This document shows positions 10,801 through 22,537 of a stretch of DNA of 64,000 nucleotides, one piece after another. The translations under genes and the position numbers were made by a program. Numbering within the stretch: position 1 is the stretch's first letter; each line of letters starts with the position of its first letter. The DNA is taken from NCBI RefSeq assembly GCF_964355755.1, contig NC_092677.1, positions 24,708,101 through 24,772,100 on the forward strand, given 5' to 3'. The stretch is from Antedon mediterranea. Its lineage: Eukaryota > Echinodermata > Crinoidea > Comatulida > Antedonidae. Under the pieces are notes generated by a model. The model was not told the DNA's origin, did no database searches, and saw only the letters and a list, made by a program, of their open reading frames with translations.

Positions 10801-13544
10801 ACATAACATTGATATATTTTTTTGTGGTAAGAAAGAAATATTAAAATAATAATAATAATAATTGTTATTAGTATAATTCAGTATCAATAAGATATTGTAT
10901 CTACTATTTCTGTGTACATGCTGATGGATAATAAAAAAATACTATTTACTGCAAATGGATAGCAAATGATGAGTTTTCGTACATAGTTAATACAGTTCTA
11001 TTAAATACTGCTAAATCTTCCCCACCCCACCCTCCAACACCCCTCACCCAACACTTCTGGGTCAAATAATATTCCCAATTCCTATCACTACTTACGATAG
11101 ATTGTTTTGTGTTATTATAATGTGTTGGATTGTATACATTCAAAGAAAGAAATAGAAATAATGCCTTTTGTTAAATTATGTGTTGTTATTAGTTGGGATG
11201 ATTAATCTACAAGAAGGAATTATCTAAATGTTGACCCCTTAAGAAATAAATCATTATAATAAAATTTATGTTGCATAATTTCCATGTATGCACTTCTACA
11301 TATTATAGCTAAAAAACACATAATCTCTCCTTCAGTTTTTTAGGATAAACTCAAACCCGTTTTGCTCAATTACTAAAATCTACATTTTTTTAGATAATGC
11401 CTTTTCATAAATCAGGGCAGAAATCTACGGGAGAAATTGTAAAGGTCCTGTTTACTACTGGTGACGTATTTCTCTTCTTGTCGGGGTGGCTTATACAGGC
11501 GTAAATGGGCGTTCCATAGGCGTCTTATAAACTAATGAATACAACAAGAACTTACATTCATAACACTTTAATTTTACAGGACGGAAACAGAACGAATCGA
11601 TATACAACTTCTGCTTGCAGTACTTCAGACTATCTTCAGATCCATTGCATGTAAAGTCAACCTTGTAGTTTAAAAAACTGTCTGACTCGTAGTCGCCGTA
11701 CAATTGATAGCCTCTTGAGTATCCAAGCTGCCTACAAGCTACTTGTGCGTTTTCAACTGCCCAATCCCTTATGCAAATTTGACTCCACTCCCCTTCATAC
11801 TTTATTTCTAAGCGACCAATATTTGAAGAATTTTCCGAGGAATCTCCAATAAGACGTATTGTATAATTTTTAAATTGCTGTTCATCTAGACAAATAAAAT
11901 TCAATAACCATACATTAAAAGAAAAATAAATAGAAATAACAGTTTACAAACATACGCTTCAAAACTTTTCTTTAAAATTCCGTCTTTCACCTTTTTTTAC
12001 TCAATACCCTCTATAAATGTTGTTCACACTAGGACGCAAAACCGTAGAGGAAAATGGTTTTCCCCTTCATAGAAAAAACGCAAGTAATTTGACAAACCAC
12101 AAGCTACTAGCCAGAATATATTTTTTTGTGGTAAGAAAGAAATATTAAAATAATAATAATAATAATTGTTATTAGTATAGTTCAGTATCAACAAGATATT
12201 GTATCTAATATTTCTGTGTAAATGCTGATGGATAATAAAAAAATACTATTTACTGCAAATGGATAGCAAATGATGAGTTTTCGTACATAGTTAATACAGT
12301 TCTATTAAATACTGCTAAATCTTCCTCACCCCACCCTCCAACACCCCTCACCCAACACTTCTGAGTCAAATAATATTCCCAATTCCTATCACTACTTACA
12401 ATACATTGATTTGTGTTATTATAATGTGTTGGATTGTATACATTCAAAGAAAGAAATAGAAATAATGCCTTTTGTTAAATCATTTGTTATTATTAGTTGG
12501 GATAATTAATCTACAAAAAGGAATTATCTAAATGCTGACCTCTTAAAAAAAACATTATTAAAATAAAATTTAGGTTGCATAATTTCCAGGTATGTAGGCC
12601 TACGTATACATATTATAGCTAAAAAACAAATACTCTGTCCTTAAGTTTTTTAGGATAAACTCAAACCCGTTTTGCTCATTTACTAAAATCTACATTTTTT
12701 TAGATAATGCCTTTTCATAAATCAGGGCAGAAATCTACGGGAGTAATTGTAAAGGTCCTGTTTGCTGCTGGTAAGTATTTCTCTTCATGTCGGGGTGGCT
12801 TATACAGGCGTAAATGGGCGTTCCATAGGCGTCTTATAAACTAATGAATACAACAAGAACTTACCTTCATAACACTTTAATTTTACAGGACGGAAACAGA
12901 ACGAATCGATATACAACTTCTGCTTGCAGTACTTCAGACTATCTTCAGATCCATTACATGTAAAGTCAAACCTGTAGTGTAAAGAACTGTCGTAGTTGCT
13001 GTACAATTGATAGCCATTTGAGTATCCAAGCTGCCTACAAGCTACTTGTGAGTTTTCACCTGTCCAATCAGTTATGCAAATTTGACTCCACTCCCCTTGT
13101 CCTTCATATGTTATTTCTAACCGACCGATATTCGATGAATTTCCCGAGGAATCTCCAATAAGACGTAATGAATAATTTAATAATTGCTCTTCATCTAGAC
13201 CAATGAAATTCAATACATTAACAGTTTAGGCTACAAACATACGCTTCAACACATTTGTTTTTAATTCCCTCTTTCACCGTGCCCTCTAAGGTTAGCTCCA
13301 CTAGGAAGCAAAAACATGGAGGAAAATGTTTTTCTCCTTCATTGAAAGTAACAACCCACAAGCGAGTATTCAGAATAGCTATATGCCTATTATTATAAGA
13401 GTATTAAATGTATATGATTGAGTTTTGTTCCTCGAAATTGATTGGGCAAAGTCATATCATCACTGAATTTATTTCTATACATTATTTACCTGAGGTAACC
13501 AAAATGATACACGTCAAGGCGATTGTCCCTCTAAACAGAAGCAT
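4859..13544 (-). CDS. SRCR gene 2: membrane receptor with seven SRCR domains (876 aa)
   Basis: Nine coding exons: 13490-13544 (signal peptide MLLFRGTIALTCIILVTS), seven SRCR exons 12865-13194, 11556-11885, 10176-10532, 9321-9650, 8066-8395, 7225-7545 and 5506-5829, and 4859-5112 (membrane segment and tail). All introns are phase 1 with tag or cag acceptors, and the lengths sum to 877 codons including the stop. SRCR domains cover residues 19-792, each with six cysteines. The last exon gives an acidic stalk (LNDDDDVFSDED), a membrane helix at about 816-840, a basic NKR stop-transfer and a short glycine-rich tail ending in Cys, with no PPxY motif. The third SRCR has an extra insertion around WSDQGVAS. 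The second SRCR exon ends in T instead of G, turning the junction codon from Asp to Tyr. A cell-surface pattern-recognition or adhesion receptor is inferred from the family. Confidence 0.85.
5880..7200. other. Long intron of gene 2 between its sixth and seventh SRCR exons
   Basis: No exon is seen here. The stretch holds AT-rich sequence, an aggcctaggcct-rich patch near 6480-6500, a tRNA-like SINE head at 6665-6745 and, after it, two near-identical copies of a 44-base motif (ttactcagtcaatatcatcg type, around 6795 and 6855). The right end from about 6960 is again the common repeat-unit intron. Confidence 0.6.
6665..6745 (+). repeat. tRNA-derived SINE head in a gene 2 intron
   Basis: The plus strand reads gtggcgcagcgggtaaaacg followed by ggagttcaagtctca, which match the A and B boxes of a pol III tRNA-type promoter at normal spacing. 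The rest of the tRNA fold is not kept, so a SINE head is more likely than a working tRNA. Confidence 0.5.
7806..7905. repeat. Dispersed ~90-bp repeat (tatgtcggtcggttgg family)
   Basis: The motif tatgtcggtcggttgg plus gagcacgcgactgcag marks a repeat of about 90 bp. It occurs here, at 9937-10012 and at 26137-26228. Both copies inside gene 2 lie in the shortest repeat units (spacings of 841 and 855 bp between SRCR exons), so those two units share a common origin. What the repeat derives from is not known. Confidence 0.6.
9937..10012. repeat. Second copy of the ~90-bp cggtcggttgg repeat
   Basis: It nearly matches 7806-7905 and 26137-26228. In this copy it directly replaces the normal intron sequence of the SRCR repeat unit, giving an intron of only about 525 bp. 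Confidence 0.6.
10176..10532 (-). other. Unusual long SRCR exon of gene 2 (third domain)
   Basis: This exon is 357 nt against 330 for its neighbours but stays in frame. The extra residues lie between the first and second conserved cysteines, where FDWSDQGVASWSDENS replaces the usual NDWTGENS. The segment looks like a small internal duplication of the W-S-D stretch. The first conserved motif is also changed (GEWSQMC). All six cysteines remain, so the domain could fold with an enlarged loop. Confidence 0.8.
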
Positions 13545-13806
13545 CTTTCACAAATATGTCTGAAACAAAATTAAATCGAACAAATGTAGTCTATTATAAT
13601 TCAAGTATGTTAATATCTATCTATCCATGGAAGATCTATCTTTATCTATCAATCTATCTCTTTACTAAAAGGTACTTCTATACTGTTACTTTAGTACATT
13701 CTTTCCAAAGTCCCAAATTTGTGTAGCAAAACAGAACAGTTGATCAAATTGACACTGTCAGATTCAACCTTTCCTCGTTTAATATGAAAACGATCAACTT
13801 ACTTAC

Positions 13807-13869
13807 CGATGTTGTCTATAATGATCCTATCTAAGTTGTGATACGGGTTCTTATTAGACCAGATTTATA
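13807..13869 (-). promoter_or_regulatory. TATA promoter and 5'UTR exon of gene 2
   Basis: Minus-strand TATAAAT at 13869-13863, with the strong donor gtaagtaag beginning at 13806. The splice partner is the acceptor at about 13560, 15 bases before the signal-peptide ATG at 13544. The block is nearly identical to the promoters of genes 1 and 3. Confidence 0.5.
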
Positions 13870-14683
13870 GTTGTATGTTGTGTAAATCATGCACGTCATC
13901 ACTTTTACCTTGTACTTGCATCCTGTTGATTATTTTCCATTGTGTCCTTTTATTATATTATTTACCATCAAACCTGTCATGACGCATTTGGGAATTAAAT
14001 AAATTCTTGATGGAAATATAAACCCGTACATAACCATTTATTGTATTCTCTATTTCATAAACCTCTGAAATTTAAAATCCGGTATTACATTTCAAAACAG
14101 AATTTAAGTATCAAACACTTGAAAAGTTAAGAATCACTCCGTCATACTTTCCACCAACATTTAATAATCTTCAAATTTCCTTTCCTAATCTAAATATTCA
14201 TTTTTGGCAAATTGCCAAAAATAACCATGAGCGAATTCATTCACAGTGGCAATCATGTTCACAGGACAAACATATACACAAGATACTCTGCATAAACAAA
14301 ATATTGACCAGGTCTTTGGGAGTAGAGTTTAGTCACAGTCATGAGAACAAATCCGGACATCTGAAGGGAATTGAACCAAAGATCCTGGAATTGGTAGCCG
14401 AGCATATTAACCACAAAGCTACAACTACACTCCAAATATGTTTTTTTAAACTTTATTTTTTCCAGATTTTAGGTAAGATGTTACGTAAATAAATTTGGAT
14501 AACGCAAAGTCTGTCTATTTGAAAAGGTGCCAATTCCATTTCTGAAAATACCATCTTTTTTTTTCTCCATAAAATATAAAATATCAAAATAATACATTAA
14601 AATAAAAGAGCAATATTGTGATTAAGAAAAACATGCATCCAAAATTAACCCATAAAAGAAAAGTTCGTGCTTTTGAAATGTCT

Positions 14684-15064
14684 GTTTCATTTTAGGCTCC
14701 GTTGAACTGTCTTTCACAGGCGATTGCACGAAAGGTGGTGGCGATGATTCATATACAGATTTCAATTCTACGCCTTATCTCATAACAACATCGTATGAAG
14801 GAGGAGGAATGTCTTGAGAAGATTCCGGGTCTTGAGAAGAGCGAGGGTCTTGAGAGGCGCAAGGGTTTTGAGACGCGCCAGAAGAGGATGAAGTTGCTGA
14901 ATTATCATTGGTTTGGTACTCAGCTCATTTGTTAACTACTCCTCTACGATAATTTTCTTCTGCTGACGTAGGCCTACATTTCGTCCTGCATAATAGACAG
15001 ACGAAACAGCACAAGCAAAGGGGAGAGTATATCATAACCATACAAACAAAAACGAATCATCGTC
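14684..15064 (-). pseudogene. Decayed membrane/PPxY tail exon (copy 2)
   Basis: Duplicate of 2120-2500 at an offset of 12,564, with the same two in-frame stops (TGA at 14925-14927, TAA at 14775-14777) and the same missing acceptor. The exon was therefore already dead before the segment duplicated. It lies between the end of gene 3 and the promoter of gene 2. Confidence 0.7.
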
Positions 15065-15329
15065 ATCATCCCAATCCCAACTTCCTTACTTGGTTTTATT
15101 AACTTGTTTATTGGCATAATATAACATTTTGTAATTTTATCGATCTAGTTTGATCTTTCTAATCATCTTAAAAGCCTAATAAAAAAAACTTCAAATAGGT
15201 ATACCATGTGTAACAATTGTTGATATAGTAAGTTTATATAGGAAAAAATGGGCAGAATAGTAATCTATCCGTATGGTAGACCTACCCCGTAAACTATACT
15301 TTATGTGTATCCGATACAATACACTTATG

Positions 15330-15665
15330 CACATTATACCAATGTGTGACATATTTATATCTGTAATTAGTTGTGCTACCCAATATTTATAATAGGTAGC
15401 ACACACATACGTGCATGTCATCCTACCAAAATACTATCCTATTTTATAATGTGTAACATATTTATATCGGTAATTAGTTGTGCTACCCAATATTTATAAT
15501 AGGTAGCACACACTTATGTGCATGTCATCCTACCAAAATACTATCCTTTTTGTTATTGTGTAAACTATTTATATCCGTGATGTGTTGTGCTACCAACATC
15601 TATAATGGGTAGCACACACTCATGTGAAATATTATCAATGTGTAACATATTTATATCGGTAGGCC
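15330..15665. repeat. Short version of the 106-bp satellite
   Basis: Contains about two full units of the satellite seen at 2775-3600, again with the facing gtgctacc and ggtagcac arms. The array length difference explains most of the shift in offset between the two duplicated segments. Confidence 0.8.
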
Positions 15666-15956
15666 CTACTTAGTTGTGCCCACTATTTTAGCGCCGTGCC
15701 TTTAGGAGGACGGAGGAGACTGTATCACGCGGAAGGTTATACTAATGACTACGGATGAAAACATGGGTATTTGGAAACTTGGTGACCCGCCTATATATAC
15801 AAGATGATGTTGTTATCTAATTAGCAAAATGTACGATCAACCTGAATGCCTAAGTCATTATAAACACATTTGGGTAATTGGTTTATGCCCTAGGCTAAAA
15901 AGTTCAACAGTCACGCTAAGCCAGGCTCCGGCCGCGGTGGCATATTATTGGAGTCG

Positions 15957-16843
15957 GTTAGGGATATTTTGGTTCAGTTTTTCCAAAAGCGCCGAATTTG
16001 GTATACAAGTTGCCCACCCTATACAAATTCAATTTTTGATGGGCGCCAACCCCTTGGATCACCTAATTTGCATAATTTAAAGCGGATATTTTCGCGAGTT
16101 GATTTTTAGCTTAAAATGTTGAGAACATAAACATTCCTTTTTACTCTAATAAAGTATTTTGGTAAAATTATCGGAAGTACCATTTTTAACTTTTGACCTG
16201 TTTTTCAGGCAAATTATCATATCTTATTATTTGGTTGGCGTGGAAACTTTATTTTGGTGTCAGATTGTTCAAAATATATACCGTATGTTACTATTCTGTT
16301 TAATAGAAGATTTTTCCAAATAGAAAATAGTAAATAGAAATGTTTATGTTCTGAATATTTTGACACCTAAATCAACTTAATGCAGTTGGCAATTGCACCT
16401 TAAAGGTTAAAGGCGTATTTCCGGATATTTTTGGATGAAATTTTTCATTAAACTGAATAGTAACAAATATATTCTGAACAAATTGACACCAAAATAAACT
16501 GTCTATGACAACGGTTTACTGAGATACCGTATGCTTTCAAATATGGGTCAAAGGTTAAAAATGGTACTTCCGGTCATTTTTTTCAAAAATACTTCATTAT
16601 ACTAAAAAGGAATGTTTATGTTCTGAACATTTTGACACATAAATTAACTCTTTATGACAAGCAGTTTTTCAGAGATATAGAGTGTTTAAGCGAAAATATC
16701 CGCCAGTTTAAATTATGCAAATTAGGTGATCCGGGGGTCATTTTGCTTGGTGCCCTTAAAAAATTGAATTCGTAGATGGTGGGCAAATTATACCATATAC
16801 CAAAATTGGTGCTTTCGGAAGAAACTGAACCAAACACCCTTAT
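15957..16843. mobile_element. Long inverted-repeat element, sister copy, 3' flank of gene 3
   Basis: Partner of 3911-4850 with the same inverted ends, for example gatattttggttcag near 15963 facing ctgaaccaaacacccttatt near 16825. It is about 50 bases shorter inside. It begins 8 bases beyond the stop codon of gene 3, so the transcript end of gene 3 should also fall in this element. Confidence 0.7.
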
Positions 16844-16850
16844 TTCAGCC

Positions 16851-19800
16851 CTAACAACCGCCTCCACCACCGCCTCCATCACCGCCTCCACCACAATCTC
16901 CCCCACCACCTCCATAACCACCTCCACCAGGCGTGAACCTTCTTCCTGCTGGTGAAGTAATTCTCTTATCGCTTATACAGGCGAAAAAGATCAAGAGAAA
17001 AGCAAAGATAAAAATAATAATAAAAATAATAATAACTTCAGTAATTCTACTACTATAACTAATACTAGTAGGCCTACCACTAGTAGTAGATATACTAGTA
17101 TCCAAGTAATCTTCATCAGAAAAATCGTCATCATCATTCAATTCTAGGAATAAAGGGGATAAAATATATTGTGAATACAGTATGAATACATATTAAATGG
17201 CTGTCAATCAATGCATGTTGGTATTAAAGGATTTCAATAACTTCAATACATCCGTTACATCCTGGAGAAATAATGGTTACACACATTACATCCGGGTGAA
17301 ATTTTCCATTTGGCTTTTTTTTAATTATTATATGACACAACAATGGGTGATTTTGTTTTGTTAAAAGATGTACTGTTACAGATTAACTAACTTTATTGCA
17401 CATGGTAGCCTAAATGTCTATTATATATCTATGGACCTATAATATATCTTAGTGATTTGGATTTTCTGATGCCCACCGTAATTTACCATTTTCGGACAGC
17501 GTTTCCATAGGCGTCTTATAAACTCATGAATACAACAAGAACTTACCTTCATAACACCTTAATTTTACAGGACGGAAACAGAACGAATCGATATACAAAT
17601 TCTGCTTACAGTACTTCAGACTATCTTCAAATCCATTACATGTAAAGTCAAACCTGTAGTTTAAAGAACTGTCTGACCAGTATTTGTTTTGCAATTGATA
17701 GCCATTTGAGTATCCAAGCTGCCTACAAGCTACTTGTGAGTTGTCACCTGTCCAATAATTTATGCAAATTTGACTCCATTCCTCTTCATACTTTATTTCT
17801 AAGCGACCAATATTCGAGGAATATTTCGAGGAATCCCCAAATAGACGTATTGTATAATTTTCAAATTGCTGTTCATCTAGACAAATAAAATTCAATAACC
17901 ATACATTAAAAGAAAAATAAATTGAAATAAGAGTTTACAAACATAAGCTTCAACACATTTCTTTAAAATTCCCTCTTTCACCCTTGTTTACTCCATAATG
18001 TTGTTCCCACTAGGACGCAAAACCATGGAGAAAAATGTTTTTCCCTTCATGGAAAAAACGTAAAGTAATTAGACAAACCACACGCGATTAGCTAGAATAG
18101 AATGCCTACAAGAGTGGTACCAATACAACGTTACATTGATTTTTTTTTGTGTTAAGAAAGAAACATTAAAATTATAATAATAATTGTTATTAGTACAATT
18201 CAGTATCAATAAGATATTGTATCTACTATTTATTTTTGTAAATGCTGATAATAAAAAAATAATATTTACTGCAAATGGATAGCAAATAATGGGTTTTCAT
18301 ACATAGTTTACAGTTCCATAAAATACTGTTAATTCTTCCCCACCCCACCCCTCCAACAAACACCCAACACTTCTGAGTCATCACTACTTACGATAGATTG
18401 TTTTGTGTTATTATGTGTTGGATTGTATACATTCAAAGAAAGAAATAGAAATAATGCCTTTTGTTAAACCATGTGTTGTTATTAGTTGGGATGATTAATC
18501 TACAAGAAGGAATTATCTAAATGTTGACCCCTTAAAAAATAAATCATTATAGTAAAAGTTATGTTGCATAATTTCCATGTATGCACTTCTACATATTATA
18601 GCTAAAAAAACAAATACTCTGTACTTTCCCGTTTTGTTCATTTACTAAAATCTACATTTTTTAGATAATGCTTTTTCATAAATCAGGGCAGAAATCTACG
18701 GGAGTAATTGTAAAGGTCCTGTTTACTACTGGTGAAGTATGTCTCTTCTTGTCGGGGTGGCTTATACAGGCGTAAATGGGCGTTCCATAGGCGTCTTATA
18801 AACTAATGAATACAACAAGAACTTACATTCATAACACTTTAATTTTACAGGACGGAAACAGAACGAATCGATATACAACTTCTGCTTGCAGTACTTCAGA
18901 CTATCTTCAGATCCATTGCATGTAAAGTCAACCTTGTAGTTTAAAAAACTGTCTGACTCGTAGTCGCCGTACAATTGATAGCCTCTTGAGTATCCAAGCT
19001 GCCTACAAGCTACTTGTGCATTTTCAACTGCCCAATCCCTTATGCAAATTTGACTCCACTCCCCTTCATACTTTATTTCTAAGCGACCAATATTTGAAGA
19101 ATTTTCCGAGGAATCTCCAATAAGACGTATTGTATAATTTTTAAATTGCTGTTCATCTAGACAAATAAAATTCAATAACCATACATTAAAAGAAAAATAA
19201 ATAGAAATAACAGTTTACAAACATACGCTTCAAAACTTTTCTTTAAAATTCCGTCTTTCACCTTTTTTTACTCAATACCCTCTATAAATGTTGTTCACAC
19301 TAGGACGCAAAACCGTAGAGGAAAATGGTTTTCCCCTTCATAGAAAAAACGCAAGTAATTTGACAAACCACAAGCTACTAGCCAGAATATATTTTTTTGT
19401 GGTAAGAAAGAAATATTAAAATAATAATAATAATAATTGTTATTAGTATAATTCAGTATCAACAAGATATTGTATCTAATATTTCTGTGTAAATGCTGAT
19501 GGATAATAAAAAAATACTATTTACTGCAAATGGATAGCAAATGATGAGTTTTCGTACATAGTTAATACAGTTCTATTAAATATTGCTAAATCTTCCCCAC
19601 CCCACCCTCCAACACCCCTCACCCAACACTTCTGAGTCAAATAATATTCCCAATTCCTATCACTACTTACGATAGATTGTTTTGTGTTATTATAATGTGT
19701 TGGATTGTATACATTCAAAGAAAGAAATAGAAATAATGCCTTTTGTTAAATTATGTGTTGTTATTAGTTGGGATGATTAATCTACAAGAAGGAATTATCT

Positions 19801-22537
19801 AAATGTTGACCCCTTAAGAAATAAATCATTATAATAAAATTTATGTTGCATAATTTCCATGTATGCACTTCTACATATTATAGCTAAAAAACACATAATC
19901 TCTCCTTCAGTTTTTTAGGATAAACTCAAACCCGTTTTGCTCAATTACTAAAATCTACATTTTTTTAGATAATGCCTTTTCATAAATCAGGGCAGAAATC
20001 TACGGGAGAAATTGTAAAGGTCCTGTTTGCTGCTGGTAAAGTATTTCTCTTCTTGTCGGGGTGGCTTATACAGGCGTAAATGAGCGTTCCATAGGCGTCT
20101 TATAAACTAATGAATACAACAAGAACTTACCTTCATAACACCTTAATTTTACAGGGTGAAAACAGAGCGGATCGCTATACAAATTGTGCCTACAGTACTT
20201 CAGACTATCTTCAGATCCATTACATGTAAAGTCAACCCTGTAGTGTAAAGAACTGTCTGACTCGTAGTCGCTGTACACTTGATAGCCTCTTGAATATCCA
20301 AGCTGCCTACAAGCTACTTGTGAGTTTTCACCTGTCCAATCGTTTATGCAAATTTGACTCCATTCCTCTTCATACTTTATTTCTAAGCGACCAATATTTG
20401 AAGAATTTTCCGAGGAATCTCCAATAAGACGTATTGTATAATTTTTAAATTGCTGTTCATCTAGACAAATAAAATTCAATAACCATACATTAAAAGAAAA
20501 ATAAATTGAAATAACAGTTTACAAACATTTGCTTCAACACATTTATTTAAAATTCCGTCTTTCACCTTTTTTTACTCCATACCCTCTATAAATGTTGTTC
20601 CCACTAGGACGCAAAACCGTGGAGGAAAATGGTTTTCTCCTTCATGGAAAAAACGCAAGTAATTTGACAAACCACAAGCCAGTAGCCAGAAAATATATGC
20701 CTACCAGAGTATTATATGTACTAATCTAACATAACATTGATATATTTTTTTGTGGTAAGAAAGAAATATTAAAATAATAATAATAATAATTGTTATTAGT
20801 ATAATAAAGTATCAATAAGATATTGTATCTAATATTTTTGTGTAAATGCTGATAATAATAAAAAAATACTATTTACTGCAAATGGATAGAAAATGATGAG
20901 TTTTCGTACATAGTTAACACAGTTCTATTAAATACTGCTAAATCTTCCCCACCCCACCCTCCAACACCCCTCACCCAACACTTCTGAGTCAAATAATATT
21001 CCCAATTCCTATCACTACTTACGATAGATTGTTTTGTGTTATTATAATGTGTTGGATTGTATACATTCAAAGAAAGAAATAGAAATAATGCCTTTTGTTA
21101 AATTATGTGTTGTTATTAGTTGGGATGATTAATCTACAAGAAGGAATTATCCAAATGTTGACCCCTTAAGAAATAAATCATTATAATAAAATTTATGTTG
21201 CATAATTTCCATGTATGCACTTCTACATATTATAGCTAAAAAACACATAATCTCTCCTTCAGTTTTTTAGGATAAACTCAAACCCGTTTTGCTCAATTAC
21301 TAAAATCTACATTTTTTTAGATAATGCCTTTTCATAAATCAGGGCAGAAATCTACGGGAGAAATTGTAAAGGTCCTGTTTGCTGCTGGTAAAGTATGTCT
21401 CTTCTTGTCGGGGTGGCTTATAAGGTGTAAAAGAGCGTTCCATAGGCGTCTTATAAACTAATGAATACAACAAGAACTTACCTTCATAACACCTTAATTT
21501 TACAGGGTGAAAACAGAGCGGATCGCTATACAAATTGTGCCTACAGTACTTCAGACTATCTTCAGATCCATTACATGTAAAGTCAACCCTGTAGTGTAAA
21601 GAACTGTCTGACTCGTAGTCGCTGTACAATAGATAGCCTCTTGAATATCCAAGCTGCCTACAAGCTACTTGTGAGTTTTCACCTGTCCAATCGTTTATGC
21701 AAATTTGACTCCACTCTCCTTCATACTTTATTTCTAAGCGACCAATATTTGAAGAATTTTCCGAGGAATCTCCAATAAGACGTATTGTATAATTTTCAAC
21801 TTGCTGTTCATCTAGACAAATAAAATTAAATAACCATACATTAAAAGAAAAATAAATTGAAATAACAGTTTACAAACATTTGCTTCAACACATTTATTTA
21901 AAATTCCGTCTTTCACCTTTTTTTACTTTTTACTCCATACCCTTTATAAATGTTGTTCCCACTAGGATGCAAAACCGTGGAGGAAAATGGTTTTCCCCTT
22001 CATGGAAAAAACGCAAGTAATTTGACAAACCACAAGCCAGTAGCCAGAAAATATATGCCTACCAGAGTATTATATGTACTAATCTAACATAACATTGATA
22101 TACTTGTTTGTGGTAAGAAAGAAATATTAAAATAATAATAATAATAATTGTTATTAGTATAATTCAGTATCAATAAGATATTGTATCTAATATTTCTGTG
22201 TACATGCTGATGGATAATAAAAAAAGATATTTACTGCAAATGGATAGCAAATGATGAGTTTTCGTACATAGTTAACACAGTTCTATTAAATACTGCTAAA
22301 TCTTCCCCACCACACCCTCCAACACCCCTCACCCAACACTTCTGAGTCAAATAATATTCCCAATTCCTATCACTACTTACAATACATTGTTTTGTGTTAT
22401 TATAATGTGTTGGATTGTATACATACAAAGAAAGAAATATAGATACATTTATTTCTATACATTAATTCTTGATCGACATTACCTGAGGTAACCAAAATGA
22501 TACACGTCAAGGCGATTGTCCATCTAAACAGAAGCAT
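16851..22537 (-). CDS. SRCR gene 3: membrane receptor with four SRCR domains (555 aa)
   Basis: Six coding exons: 22483-22537 (signal peptide MLLFRWTIALTCIILVTS), SRCR exons 21482-21811, 20131-20460, 18827-19156 and 17547-17876 (110 codons each), and 16851-17143. All junctions are phase 1 and the sum is 556 codons with the stop. SRCR domains span residues 19-458 with six cysteines each. The last exon encodes an acidic, Ser/Thr-rich stalk, a helix at about 495-517 (IIIFIIIFIFAFLLIFFAC), a DKR stop-transfer and a glycine-rich tail ending in Cys. The third SRCR exon shares the odd T|gt donor junction of exon 11556-11885 in gene 2. The fourth looks like a fusion of the fifth and seventh SRCR exons of gene 2. 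Predicted surface receptor; ligand unknown. Confidence 0.85.
17547..17876 (-). other. Chimeric SRCR exon in gene 3
   Basis: The upstream intron and N-terminal half (YQLQNKYWSDSSLNYRFDF) match the fifth SRCR exon of gene 2 at 8066-8395. The C-terminal half (QNLYIDSFCFRPVKL), the downstream intron and the actcatgaat variant match the seventh at 5506-5829. The switch lies in the shared tract about 17600-17660, so recombination inside the exon kept a whole domain. Confidence 0.7.

Larger units (their letters stand above)
12560..17940. repeat. Right copy of the segmental duplication
   Basis: Partner of 1-5880. It carries the first SRCR exon, signal exon and promoter of gene 2, then the SINE head, the decayed tail exon, a shortened 106-bp satellite, the inverted-repeat element and the last exons of gene 3. 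The match includes non-coding DNA and fades inside the SRCR exon at 17547-17876. Confidence 0.9.

Noticed and set aside
10946-11143. A 65-codon minus-strand frame starting MNVYNPTHYNN, open in five introns (10946, 12250, 19521, 20873, 22231)
   Set aside because: The five copies are nearly identical because the intron units duplicated recently, so an open frame is no sign of selection. It is broken or shortened in the more diverged units near 8850 and 18320, and no splice sites fit it to the SRCR frame.
16652-16927. Minus-strand frame MEVVMEVVGEIVVEAV overlapping the tail of gene 3
   Set aside because: It is the Gly-rich tail read in a different frame; the spliced model of gene 3 explains the DNA.
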